From G963720475 sp963720475 (GTDB lineage Bacteria > Actinomycetota > Thermoleophilia > Solirubrobacterales > Thermoleophilaceae), in the NCBI GenBank assembly GCA_963720475.1, contig OY970394.1, positions 1 through 64,000 of the forward strand: 64,000 nt of DNA. Reading direction: 5' to 3'. Shown here in pieces: positions 11,526 to 19,800 of this stretch. Within the stretch, counting starts at the first letter, position 1, and each line of letters opens with the position of its first letter. Under the pieces are notes generated by a model. The model saw only the letters and a list, made by a program, of their open reading frames with translations, had not been told where the DNA came from and made no database searches. Made by a program: the position numbers and the translations under genes.

Positions 11526-12451
11526 GCGGTCCGGCGGGCGACGGACGCGGAGTACGCGGGCGAGCGCGCGTGGAGGATCTTGTCGGCCGAGCACTGGACC
11601 CCGGGCGCGACGCGCGTCGGGTCGAAGACGAGCACATCGTCGCCGGTCTCCCGCTCGGTCTCGCGGCGGGTGAGCTCGAGCCGGCCGAGCTCCACCCGCT
11701 CGCGCTCCTGCGGCCAGGCGACAGTCGGATCGTCGGGGTCGTCGCCGTCGGCGCCGATCACGGCGTGGAGCGTGAATGCGGCTCCACCCCCCTCGACGCG
11801 CTCGAGGATCTCGGTCTGGAGATAGTCCGGCTGACGCTCGGCGCCCTCCTCCTCGGTGAGCGTCGCCTCGCCGGCCTCCGGCTCGAAGCGGTAGCGCACC
11901 CAGCGCTCGGTCCCGTCCGGCCCCGTGAAGCGGAACGCGTGGATCGAGTTGTAGGCCAGCTGCGCGTAGCTGACCGGCGGCTTCGAGGCGAACTGCTCCT
12001 GGACGGCCGCCTGCGCCTCCGGGTGCTCGCCGAGCCATGCGCCGAGGATCTCCATGTTGGGTTGGCCGGTGTCCGGATCGGGCTTGCGCGCGCGCATGAA
12101 CTCGAGGAAGTCCTCCGGCGTGCGGACCACGAAGGTCGAGCGCGAGATCGCGAGCAGATCCGTCGTCGCACCGTCGGCGAGATAGAGCTTTACCGCGATG
12201 CCGCGGCCGTCCTGCGTGGCGTCCGGCACGGTCGGATCGCCGTTGCCGTTCGAGAAGCGGACGGTCACGCGCGACGAGTCGCCCTGAAGATGCGGAGCCG
12301 TCGTGAGGGTCGCGGCCTCCGGCGAGGGGGTGAACTCCCCGGAAAGCAGACTTCCCTTGGCGTGCAGCGCGCGGTAGCCGGGATGCTTCCCGGTGACTGC
12401 GGTGACCGCATCGATGATCTCGTCGTAGAGCGGCTCCCAGGTCTGCGCCAT
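11522..12451 (-). CDS. catalase-related haem peroxidase (SrpA-like)
   Basis: 309 aa, the size of small catalase-fold proteins rather than full catalases. H30 in RALHAKGSLLSGEF is the expected distal histidine, VRFSNGNGD is the conserved haem-pocket strand, and Y300 in RSPAYSASVARR is the expected proximal tyrosine ligand. No signal peptide is seen, so it should be cytoplasmic. It may act as a peroxidase or mono-oxygenase on organic hydroperoxides instead of dismutating H2O2. The ATG is preceded 7 nt upstream by TAGGTT, arguing for a leaderless message shared with the downstream TMEM175-type gene. Confidence 0.88.
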   Translation of the reverse strand: MAQTWEPLYDEIIDAVTAVTGKHPGYRALHAKGSLLSGEFTPSPEAATLTTAPHLQGDSSRVTVRFSNGNGDPTVPDATQDGRGIAVKLYLADGATTDLLAISRSTFVVRTPEDFLEFMRARKPDPDTGQPNMEILGAWLGEHPEAQAAVQEQFASKPPVSYAQLAYNSIHAFRFTGPDGTERWVRYRFEPEAGEATLTEEEGAERQPDYLQTEILERVEGGGAAFTLHAVIGADGDDPDDPTVAWPQERERVELGRLELTRRETERETGDDVLVFDPTRVAPGVQCSADKILHARSPAYSASVARRTA

Positions 12452-12458
12452 CGCGACA

Positions 12459-12464
12459 AACCTA
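12459..12464 (-). promoter_or_regulatory. -10 box of the catalase/TMEM175 operon
   Basis: TAGGTT on the minus strand, 7 nt from the ATG at 12451. Confidence 0.5.
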
Positions 12465-12489
12465 TCCGGCGCGGAGGCCCGAGCGGGGG

Positions 12490-13644
12490 TCAGCCGCCGG
12501 GCTTGCCGGCGATCTCGCTACGGCGGGTAGAGCTCGCGGCGCTCCTGGGCGTGACGAACGCCGGATTGCGCTTCTTCCAAGAGACCTTCGCCGGGTCGCG
12601 CGCGAGCAGTGCACGCCACGTGGCGGAGTCGATCGCGCCCGTAACCGGCAGGCCGTTCTGCCCCTGGAAGGCCTCGACCGCGCTCACCATCGCGGTGCTG
12701 TAGATGCCGTCGGCCTTGACCGCCTGACCGGCGGCGATCAGGTGCTGCTGGGCCCAGAGGACGTAGTCGCCCTTGAACGTGCGCCGCAGCGTCGGCCAGC
12801 GGTCCTTCACCTGGGCGTTCTTCGCGGGCCCGAGCTGCTGGCCGATCGCCTTGAAGTTCGGTCCGGCGAATTGCCACACCCACCAGCTCACGCCGGTGGC
12901 GCCGTACGCCTGGGCGAGCTGACGGAAGCGCGCGACCTCGCTGTTCGGCGGGCCGTAGTACGCCTGCCCGAGCGGGTAGACCGCGCGCTTGTAGAGGCGG
13001 TGGTAGAGGTACGTCGAGGCGAAGACCTGGTCCACGGTGGTGCCGATGTCGCGCCAGTACATCTGCGGCAGATCGAACTGGGCGCCGCGCGGGCCGAGGA
13101 AGACCGAGTACGGGAAGGCTCCGTGGAAGTGGATGTAGGGGAAGGGCGCGAGGCCGACGGGATAGTCGTCGCCGATGCGGTTGCGCAGCGCCGTCATGTA
13201 CTGCTGCGCCGCGGTGTAGCGACCCTCGTACTGACCCTCCGCGTCGATCAACAGGCAGTCGCCCTTGCGCGCGATGCGCGCGCTCAGCTTCGCCTCGGTG
13301 AGCGCGATGCGCCCGTAGACGAAGTGGTAGCCGCAGACCTTGATGCCGCGCTGGTGGAGCCCGTCGATAAGCGCGCGCGAGTACTGAGGCCACTCGTTGC
13401 CCGCGTCGGCGGCCTTGAAGATGATCGTCTTAACGCCCGCCTTGCGCGCCTGCGAGGCGATCTTGTCGAGGTTTCCGCCGCTCGTCTTCGACAGCACCCA
13501 GGCCCACATGACGGTGCCGTCGAACACGCTCGGCTGGGACGCCGGGATCGGGTCGAGGCGGGCCGCGCTGGCGTTGGTGGCGGCCGCGGCGCAGAGCGCG
13601 ACGGTGCACACCCCGCCCACGGCCAGGTGGGTGATTCGGCGCAA
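12490..13644 (-). CDS. secreted GH25-like barrel with peptidoglycan-binding domain
   Basis: 384 aa. A signal peptide (MRR start, hydrophobic core to about residue 24, NASA cleavage region) is followed by a TIM-barrel-like domain to about residue 265. Its pattern (FDGTVMWAWV, KAADAGNEW, GYHFVYG, DCLLIDAEGQYEG, SWWVWQFAG) resembles glycoside hydrolase 25 or DUF1906 barrels. Residues about 290-350 are a PG_binding_1 domain (LWAQQHLIAAGQ ... GAIDSATWRAL). Likely a cell-wall-bound or secreted hydrolase. The acidic DAEG may serve as the catalytic site, but activity is unproven. The start is TTG (13644-13642), chosen because it includes the two arginines of the signal peptide. Confidence 0.75.
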   Translation of the reverse strand: MRRITHLAVGGVCTVALCAAAATNASAARLDPIPASQPSVFDGTVMWAWVLSKTSGGNLDKIASQARKAGVKTIIFKAADAGNEWPQYSRALIDGLHQRGIKVCGYHFVYGRIALTEAKLSARIARKGDCLLIDAEGQYEGRYTAAQQYMTALRNRIGDDYPVGLAPFPYIHFHGAFPYSVFLGPRGAQFDLPQMYWRDIGTTVDQVFASTYLYHRLYKRAVYPLGQAYYGPPNSEVARFRQLAQAYGATGVSWWVWQFAGPNFKAIGQQLGPAKNAQVKDRWPTLRRTFKGDYVLWAQQHLIAAGQAVKADGIYSTAMVSAVEAFQGQNGLPVTGAIDSATWRALLARDPAKVSWKKRNPAFVTPRSAASSTRRSEIAGKPGG

Positions 13645-13702
13645 GGGAATCGCGAGTGATAACAGCCGCAGCGGCGGACGGTTGCGCCCGCCGCCGCGGT
13701 CT

Positions 13703-14311
13703 TTAGGAAAGGGTCGCGACGTGGCTGCGGTCGTTCCAGCGCGAGATCGCCGGCTTGCCGTGCTCCGAGGCGAGCACCGACAGCGCCGCCGTGCCGAGCA
13801 TCAGCTTGCCGCCATCCTCCCCGGGCAGCCCCAGGAAGCGCGCCCCGAGGACGCGCGAAATGTGCCCGCTCGAGAATGCGAGCACGGGTCCGTCGGCGCC
13901 ATTGGCCCGCGCGACGACGCGATCGGCGCGATCGGCGACCTGTGCCGTCGTTTCTCCTCCCGGGCAGCCGTCGCGCCACAGGTCCCAGTCGGGGAGCTCG
14001 CGCTTGATCTCGACGGTCGTCAGTCCCTCGTAGTGGCCGTAGCGGTACTCGAACAGGTCGTCGTCCACCTCGGCATCGGCGAAGCCCGCCAGCTCGGCGG
14101 TGCGCCGCGCGCGTGACAGCGGGCTCGTTAGGACCAGCGCGAACGGCCCGGCCTGCGCGAGCGATTCTCCGAGCGCGGCCGCCTGCCGCTCACCACGTTC
14201 GGTGAGCGGCAGGTCGGTCGAGCTTGTGTGCTGGCGCGAGACGGTCCACTCCGTCTCGCCGTGACGTGCGAGCCAGAGCTCCCCTACTCGACCGCGATCG
14301 GCTTCTGGCAT
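13703..14311 (-). CDS. histidine phosphatase family protein
   Basis: 202 aa of the phosphoglycerate-mutase-like superfamily. The phosphohistidine motif ARHGE (H17) opens the protein; SPLSRARRTAEL, FEYRYGHYEGLT and the second catalytic histidine in FSSGHISR are all present. The substrate is not evident: such proteins range from sugar-phosphate phosphatases to cobalamin or nucleoside phosphatases. The ATG at 14311 lies 28 nt inside the end of the upstream GX3-repeat gene, so it is probably co-transcribed with it; no other start codon precedes RHGE. Confidence 0.85.
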   Translation of the reverse strand: MPEADRGRVGELWLARHGETEWTVSRQHTSSTDLPLTERGERQAAALGESLAQAGPFALVLTSPLSRARRTAELAGFADAEVDDDLFEYRYGHYEGLTTVEIKRELPDWDLWRDGCPGGETTAQVADRADRVVARANGADGPVLAFSSGHISRVLGARFLGLPGEDGGKLMLGTAALSVLASEHGKPAISRWNDRSHVATLS

Positions 14312-14880
14312 ATCTCGGCCGCATTCGTCGTGCAGATGTTGTAGTGCGTCTCCTGCTCCATCTGCAGGCGGCTCGTCACCTTCGACTCAACACCGCCAGA
14401 GCCGGGCTGGACGTTGACAATGTAGAAGCCCGGGTCGTAGTTCCCGTAGCCGCCGAGCGCGACGTTCGAGCCGGAGGCGATTCCCTCCGCGTCGCCCTTG
14501 GCCTCACCCTCCGTCTCGCCCTTCTCGAGCCCGGCCTTGTCGCCTTCCTTGTAGCCGATCTTCTCGCCGGCCTTCGTGCCCTCCGCCTTGCCCTTCTCCT
14601 TGCCGGCGGTCGTGCCGGCCTTCTCGCCTTCCGCCGTGCCCTTCTTCTTGCCTGCCGTGTAGCCCTCCGCGTAACCCTGCTTCTCGCCCTCCTCGCGCGC
14701 GCCGTCCGCGTCGGCGGCGTGCTCGCCGATGAAGTACCCGCCGACACCGCCCGCCAGCAACGCGATCACGGCTGCGATAGCGATCTTCGCCCCCGCTCCG
14801 CCGCCGCTCTTCGCGCCGTCGTCGCCGCCGGACGCGCCCTCGCCGATGTTTCCGGCCGACCCAGCTGCACCACTCTCCAT
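14284..14880 (-). CDS. membrane protein with an unbroken GX3 repeat
   Basis: 198 aa of unknown family. A Gly/Ser-rich head is followed by one TM helix (about 32-52). Then glycines occur at every fourth residue from 65 to 137 (19 glycines, 18 uninterrupted GX3 units with mostly Lys, Glu, Ala and Thr between). The C-terminal 60 residues include two cysteines (CTTNAAEIC). The repeat recalls the deca-GX3 motif of Yae1-type proteins, but the length and setting differ. The ATG at 14880 is backed by GGAGGTG 7 nt upstream; a longer frame upstream is non-coding. It overlaps the histidine phosphatase by 28 nt. Confidence 0.75.
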   Translation of the reverse strand: MESGAAGSAGNIGEGASGGDDGAKSGGGAGAKIAIAAVIALLAGGVGGYFIGEHAADADGAREEGEKQGYAEGYTAGKKKGTAEGEKAGTTAGKEKGKAEGTKAGEKIGYKEGDKAGLEKGETEGEAKGDAEGIASGSNVALGGYGNYDPGFYIVNVQPGSGGVESKVTSRLQMEQETHYNICTTNAAEICQKPIAVE

Positions 14881-14943
14881 CTCGCCCACCTCCGTGATCG
14901 GTTTTGTCCAGCCCACCCTACCCCCGGTGCCGCCAGGCCGCCC

Positions 14944-14949
14944 TAGAAT
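14944..14949 (+). promoter_or_regulatory. -10 box of the wax-ester synthase gene
   Basis: TAGAAT, 7 nt upstream of the GTG at 14957; fits a leaderless start. Confidence 0.5.
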
Positions 14950-14956
14950 CGGAGCG

Positions 14957-16271
14957 GTGGAGCGCCTCAGCCGCGACGACGCCGCGATCCTGGGGCTCGA
15001 GAACACGGCGGTTCTCGGGCATACGCTGAAGCTGCTCGTGCTCGGCCCCGGGGACGGCGAGGCGCCCGTCACCCTGGCCGAGGTCCGCGAGCGGGTCGCG
15101 CAGCGGCTCGAGCGCGTGCCGCGGCTGCGCGAGCGGGTCGTCTTCGACGATGATGGCGCCGCCTTCTGGGACGAGGACCCCGACTTCGACCTCGAGCGCC
15201 ACGTGGTCGCGCACGAGCCGGCCGGGGACGCCGATCACGCCGAGCTCGAGCGGATCGCCGGCGAATTGATGGCCGAGCGGCTCGACCACGAGCGGCCCCT
15301 GTGGCGGATGGACGTGGTCGAGGAGCTCGAGCGGGGCGCCACCGCGATCGCGTGGCGGATCCACCACTGCATGGCCGACGGGATGACGGGCGTCCGCTGG
15401 CTCGGGGAGATCCTGCTCGACGACGAGCAGCCGCCCGACGGCGCGCGCCGCGGCGAGCAGGGCGAGCGGAACCCCCGAGACCGCCCCCGAAACCCAAGCT
15501 GCGCCAGCGCGCGGCGGGCGGTTGCGCACGGGCCGGGCGCGATCATCCGCGAGCTCGCCGGCGAGGCGCGCCCGCGGAAGCGCTCGCCGCTCGACCGCCA
15601 CATCACGAGCAAGCGGGCCATCGCGTTCACCCGACCGCCCGCTCGCCGAGTTGAAGCAGATCGGCGGAGCGTTCGAGCATCACGCGACGATCAACGACGT
15701 CGTCCTTGCCGCCGTGGGCGGCGGCCTCGCACGCTGGCGCGAGTCGATCGCCGAGCCGCTCGCCGACGTGCGCGCGCAGATCCCGGTCAGCCTCCACCGC
15801 CGCGACGAGAACCCCGACGACGCCGGCAACCGCGACTCGTTCCTGTTCGTCGACCTGCCACTGACCGAGCCCGACCCGGTCAAGCGCCTCGAGGCGATCA
15901 GCGCCGAGACCCACGCGCGCAAGGACCACCACGACGCCGATGTGCTGTACCGCTTCTTCCACGGAATCTCGCACGGCCGCCCGTTGAACGCCGTCGCCGC
16001 GCGGCTGGCCGCCGGCCCGCGAGCGTTCAACCTCGCGATCTCGAACGTTCCCGGCCCGCGCACGCCGCGCAGTTCGCTCGGGCGGCCTGCCACGGCGCTC
16101 TACTCGATGGCCGAGCCGGCCGACCGCCATGCGCTGCGCGTTTCGGTGATCTCGCTCGCCGACGGGATCGCCTTCTCGCTCTGCTCGGATCCCGAGGTGG
16201 TGCCGCGGCCCGACGTCGTCGCGCGCGGGATCGACGCCGAGCTCGACGAGCTGCTCGACCGCGCCGCCTAG
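14957..16271 (+). CDS. wax ester synthase / diacylglycerol acyltransferase (frameshifted)
   Basis: Transfers an acyl group from acyl-CoA to a fatty alcohol or diacylglycerol to make storage lipids. The catalytic HHxxxDG motif is HHCMADG at residues 136-142, and the C-terminal half has the family's NLAISNVPGPRTP and YSMAEPADRHALRVSVISLADGI. The first half is in the GTG-14957 frame to about 15630-15650; from there the conserved sequence (RPLAELKQIGGAFEHHATINDVV) continues one base later. Removing one base gives 437 aa, a normal length. The linker near 15480-15540 may hold a further compensated pair of indels. The error also makes this frame read through into the next gene, which is not a real fusion. 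Confidence 0.87.
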
Positions 16272-16307
16272 GGCTGGCGGGCTCGGCTCAAGAAACGGAC
16301 CGGCAGC

Positions 16308-16313
16308 TAACCT
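16308..16313 (+). promoter_or_regulatory. -10 box of the S15-type hydrolase gene
   Basis: TAACCT, 5 nt before an in-frame GTG (16319) and 11 nt before the ATG at 16325. The spacing leaves open a leaderless GTG start. Confidence 0.4.
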
Positions 16314-16324
16314 TGCCGGTGGGG

Positions 16325-18202
16325 ATGGGCCTCGCCGGAAGACACGGACGACTCGCGGCGGCAGTCATGGCATGCGCCGCGGCCACGCTGGCGGCCGCGC
16401 CACAAGCGCAGGCGCGCGACCAGGTCGTGCGCTCGTTCGACGGCACGCCGATCGTCACCTCGTTCTTCCCGGCGGCGAACCCCGGCCCCGGCGGACGATC
16501 GCCGACGGTGCTGATGACCCACGGCTGGGCGGGCTCGCGCGAGACGAACCAGAACAGCGGCTCGTCGGAGAGCGTCGGCGTCGGCACGCTGCGCCGCGCC
16601 GGCTACAACGTCCTCACCTGGGACTCGCGCGGGTTCGGGCAGTCGGGCGGCACCGTGATGGTGGACAAGCCGGCGTTCGAGGGGCGCGACGCGCAGGCGC
16701 TCGTCGACTTCGTCGCGCAGCAGCCGGAGGCCCAACTCGACGGCCCGAACGATCCGCGGATCGGGATGACGGGCGGCAGCTACGCCGGCGGGATCCAGCT
16801 GATCCTCGCCGGGCTCGACCAGCGGGTCGACGCGATCACCCCGGACATCGCCTGGAACTCGCTGCTCACCTCGCTCAACAAAGACGGGGCGGGGAAGGGC
16901 GGCTGGGGCCTCGTGCTGGCCGGCGCCGGCGTACCGACATCGCTCGCGCCCGGCCTGATCGGCAACCCGGCCGGACCGCAGGCGGGCCACCTCGACCCGC
17001 GCATCTACACCGCGCTCGTCAACGGCCTCGCGTTCGGGACCTTCTCCGCCGAGGACCGGGAGTTCTTCCGCGCGACGGGCCCGGGCGAGCTGCTGGGGAA
17101 GATCCGCGCGCCGACCCTGATCACCCAGGGCACGGTCGACACGCTCTTCACCCCCCAGGAAGCGGCCGAGAACTACCGCGTCCTCGAGGACAACAACGTG
17201 CCGGTGAAGATGCTCTGGCACTGCGGCGGCCACGGCGTCTGCCTGGACCAGCGCCGCGAGCCCGGGCGCCGGGCGAAGGTCGTGATGGCGTGGCTCGAGC
17301 GTCACCTCAAGCGCGACACCAAGGTCGACACCGGCGCCGCCTTCGAGTGGGAGGCCAACGACGGCGTCTACCGCGCTGCCGAGCGCTACCCCGTGCACGA
17401 GCAGGGCGCGCTCACCGCGAGCGGCTCCGGAACCCTGCCGGTCACCCCGCTCGACTACCTCGCCAGCGGCGTGCTGCTCTACGCGACGCGCGCGCCGAGC
17501 GCGGTCAACGTGGCGATTCCCGCGCCGCAGAACGAGACCGACGTCGTCGGCGAGCCGAAGCTGAGCCTCACCTACTCCGGCACCGCCGTGCCGGCGCAGA
17601 CCTTCCTCTATGCGCAGGTCCTCAACCCGGCGACGGGCCGCGTGCTCGGCAACCAGACCACCCCGATCCCCGTCACGCTCGACGGCACGACGCGCAGGGT
17701 CGAGCGCCCACTCGAGCCGATCGCGGGTCACCTCTCCCCCGGGAGCTCGTACCAACTGCAGGTGACCGCGGGCACGAACGTCTATGCGCCGCAGCGCTCC
17801 GCCGGCGTCGCGCGGATCGAGAGGGCGAATATCTCGCTACCGGTGGTGGACCCGAGCCACGTCGAGTGCGCCCGCCAGGTGGGCGCGCGCAAGCGCTCGA
17901 AGCGCAAGCTCCCGGTGAAGCTCAACGCCCCGGCGGCGAGGGTTCTCAAGGCCGCCCGCCGCGGCAACGGTTTCACCGTCGGCGCTCGCGCGACCGGCCG
18001 CCTGCGCTGCGTCTCGCTCACCCTGCGCAAGGGCAACCGCGTGTACGCGCGCAGCGCGCCGGTCAGCTACCGGGGCAAGCGGGGCCTGGCGGTCCAGCTG
18101 GTCCGCCGCCGGCTCGACCGCGGCGAGTACTCGCTGATCGCCACGGGTCGTGACGAGGCCGGCAAGGCCGGACGCACGAAGATCTCGCTCCGCCTGCGCT
18201 AG
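16325..18202 (+). CDS. secreted alpha/beta hydrolase, S15/CocE-like
   Basis: 625 aa from ATG 16325 (a GTG two codons earlier is equally possible). A signal peptide (about 1-30, ending AQA) is followed by an alpha/beta-hydrolase core: MTHGWAGSRETNQ oxyanion region, the nucleophile elbow GGSYAGG, the acidic residue in TQGTVDTLF, and the histidine in WHCGGHG. A beta-sandwich (about 370-500) as in Xaa-Pro dipeptidyl-peptidases and cocaine esterases follows. The last 100 residues are Lys/Arg-rich, like the basic tails seen on other secreted proteins here. The substrate is unknown: acyl-dipeptide, ester or antibiotic are all possible. Confidence 0.83.
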   Translation: MGLAGRHGRLAAAVMACAAATLAAAPQAQARDQVVRSFDGTPIVTSFFPAANPGPGGRSPTVLMTHGWAGSRETNQNSGSSESVGVGTLRRAGYNVLTWDSRGFGQSGGTVMVDKPAFEGRDAQALVDFVAQQPEAQLDGPNDPRIGMTGGSYAGGIQLILAGLDQRVDAITPDIAWNSLLTSLNKDGAGKGGWGLVLAGAGVPTSLAPGLIGNPAGPQAGHLDPRIYTALVNGLAFGTFSAEDREFFRATGPGELLGKIRAPTLITQGTVDTLFTPQEAAENYRVLEDNNVPVKMLWHCGGHGVCLDQRREPGRRAKVVMAWLERHLKRDTKVDTGAAFEWEANDGVYRAAERYPVHEQGALTASGSGTLPVTPLDYLASGVLLYATRAPSAVNVAIPAPQNETDVVGEPKLSLTYSGTAVPAQTFLYAQVLNPATGRVLGNQTTPIPVTLDGTTRRVERPLEPIAGHLSPGSSYQLQVTAGTNVYAPQRSAGVARIERANISLPVVDPSHVECARQVGARKRSKRKLPVKLNAPAARVLKAARRGNGFTVGARATGRLRCVSLTLRKGNRVYARSAPVSYRGKRGLAVQLVRRRLDRGEYSLIATGRDEAGKAGRTKISLRLR

Positions 18203-18205
18203 CCC

Positions 18206-19594
18206 GTGAGCGACTCAGAGCGGACCAGCCCGCCGCACGAACAGCTCGAGCGAAGCCTGCGGCCGCGGCAGATCCGCATGATCGCGATCGGCGGGGCGAT
18301 CGGGGTCGGCCTCTTCCTCGGCTCGGCGAAGGCGATCCACGACACCGGGCCGAGCCTCATCCTCTGCTACCTCGTCGCCGGCGCGGTGATCTTCCTGATG
18401 ATGCGCGCGCTCGGCGAACTGACGCTCTACCGGCCCGTCGCCGGGGCGTTCGCCTCCTACGCCGACGAGTTCCTCGGCCCCCGGCTCGGCTTCGTCACCG
18501 GCTGGACCTACTGGCTGACGTGGGTGGTCACCGCGATGGCCGAGATCACGGCGGCCGGGATCTACATCCAGTTCTGGTTCCCGGAGGTGCCGCAGTGGGT
18601 CACGGCGCTCGTGGTCGTCGTGCTGCTGTACGCCGCGAACCTGATCTCGGCGCGCCTGTTCGGCGAGTTCGAGTTCTGGTTCGCGGCGATCAAGGTGATC
18701 ACGATCGTCGGACTGATCGCGCTCGGGATCGCGATCCTGATCTTCGGCTTCGGCGCGAGCGGCGACGAGGGGCAGATTTCGAACCTGTGGGACCACGGCG
18801 GCGTTTTCCCCAACGGGATCGGTGGCGTGTTCGTCGCGCTGCAGATCGTGATGTTCGCGTTCGTCGGCGTCGAGCTCGTCGGCGTGACGGCCGGCGAGGC
18901 GGAGGACCCGGAGCGCACCCTCCCCCGCGCGATCAACAGCATCGTCGCGCGGATCCTCATCTTCTACGTCGGCGCGCTGACAGTGATCATGGCCGTGATC
19001 CCCTGGGACGAGCTGCCCGTGGACCAGAGCCCGTTCGTGATCGTCTTCGAGGACGTCGGGATCGCGGCTGCCGCCGGCATCATCAACTTCGTCGTGCTGA
19101 CGGCGGCGATGTCGTCGTGCAACAGCGGGATCTTCAGCACCGGGCGGATGCTCTACACCCTCGCCGGCTCTGGCCAGGCGCCGGAGACGCTTGGCGCGGT
19201 GAGCCGGCACCACGTGCCCGCCCGCGCGATCACGGTGTCGGTCGCCGTTCTCCTCGGCGGCGTCGCGCTCAACTACTTCATTCCCGAGCAGGCCTTCGAG
19301 GTGATCACGAGCGTCGCGACCCTCGGCGCGCTGTGGACCTGGGGAGTGATCGTCGTGACCCACCTCGCCTACCGCCGCAAACTTGCGCGAGGGGAGGTCG
19401 CGCGGAGCCCGTTCCGGATGCCGGGCTCCCCGTACACCAACTGGATCGTCGTCGCCTTCCTGCTGTTCGTCGTCGTGCTGCTTGCGTTCGACCCGCAACA
19501 ACGGGTCGCGCTCTACGCGGGAGCGGGCTGGGCGCTGATCGTCGGGATCGGCTGCCTCGTCTATGCGCGCCGCCGCCCCGCGGCGGGCACCTAG
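18206..19594 (+). CDS. amino acid permease, APC superfamily
   Basis: 462 aa with about 12 membrane helices. The N-terminal LRPRQIRMIAIGGAIGVGLF is the family signature for helix 1 substrate binding (AAT/amino-acid permease type), and FVGVELVGVTAGEAEDPERTLPRAI is the helix-6 to helix-7 motif. It probably imports an amino acid with protons. The GTG start lies 3 nt after the stop of the hydrolase, so co-transcription is likely. The TAG stop is immediately followed by the 168-bp palindromic repeat. Confidence 0.9.
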   Translation: MSDSERTSPPHEQLERSLRPRQIRMIAIGGAIGVGLFLGSAKAIHDTGPSLILCYLVAGAVIFLMMRALGELTLYRPVAGAFASYADEFLGPRLGFVTGWTYWLTWVVTAMAEITAAGIYIQFWFPEVPQWVTALVVVVLLYAANLISARLFGEFEFWFAAIKVITIVGLIALGIAILIFGFGASGDEGQISNLWDHGGVFPNGIGGVFVALQIVMFAFVGVELVGVTAGEAEDPERTLPRAINSIVARILIFYVGALTVIMAVIPWDELPVDQSPFVIVFEDVGIAAAAGIINFVVLTAAMSSCNSGIFSTGRMLYTLAGSGQAPETLGAVSRHHVPARAITVSVAVLLGGVALNYFIPEQAFEVITSVATLGALWTWGVIVVTHLAYRRKLARGEVARSPFRMPGSPYTNWIVVAFLLFVVVLLAFDPQQRVALYAGAGWALIVGIGCLVYARRRPAAGT

Positions 19595-19762
19595 AGATGG
19601 CTGATCCCACGACCACGCACGCGCGGATGACGCGCGATACCGGCGCTGGATCGCCACCCGCGCCCTCGCCGGTAGTTCACCCACTACCGGCTTCGGACCC
19701 GGGCGGCGCCCAGCTTGGTCTCGCGCGCCCCCGCACGCACGTCGCCGCGGAATCAACCATCT
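19595..19762 (+). repeat. 168-bp imperfect palindrome, copy 1
   Basis: This copy shares its length and order of blocks with the copy at 36308-36475. The ends AGATGGCTGATCCC (19595-19608) and GGAATCAACCATCT (19749-19762) are inverted repeats matching at 12 of 14 bases. The centre has CCGGTAGT, a 6-base loop and ACTACCGG (about 19669-19690). Between them lie weaker complementary blocks, for example GCTGGATCGCC against GGCGCCCAGC. The element starts directly after the permease stop and ends 38 bp before murJ. It has no coding potential. Strand is arbitrary. Confidence 0.85.
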
Positions 19763-19784
19763 GAGACCGATCCGCCCCCTTCGC

Positions 19785-19790
19785 TAGCCT
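19785..19790 (+). promoter_or_regulatory. -10 box of murJ
   Basis: TAGCCT, 10 nt upstream of the murJ ATG, between the palindromic repeat and the gene. Confidence 0.4.
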
Positions 19791-19800
19791 CCGCTCCCGG

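Noticed and set aside
14729..18202. A single 1157-aa frame joining wax-ester synthase and S15-type hydrolase
   Set aside because: It reads the first half of one gene, then antisense-like Arg-rich sequence after a frameshift, then the next gene by chance in the same frame.
19595..19762. The palindrome as a tRNA, T-box or known riboswitch
   Set aside because: No cloverleaf, no specifier or T-box sequence and no known aptamer core; its self-complementary full length does not fit these classes.
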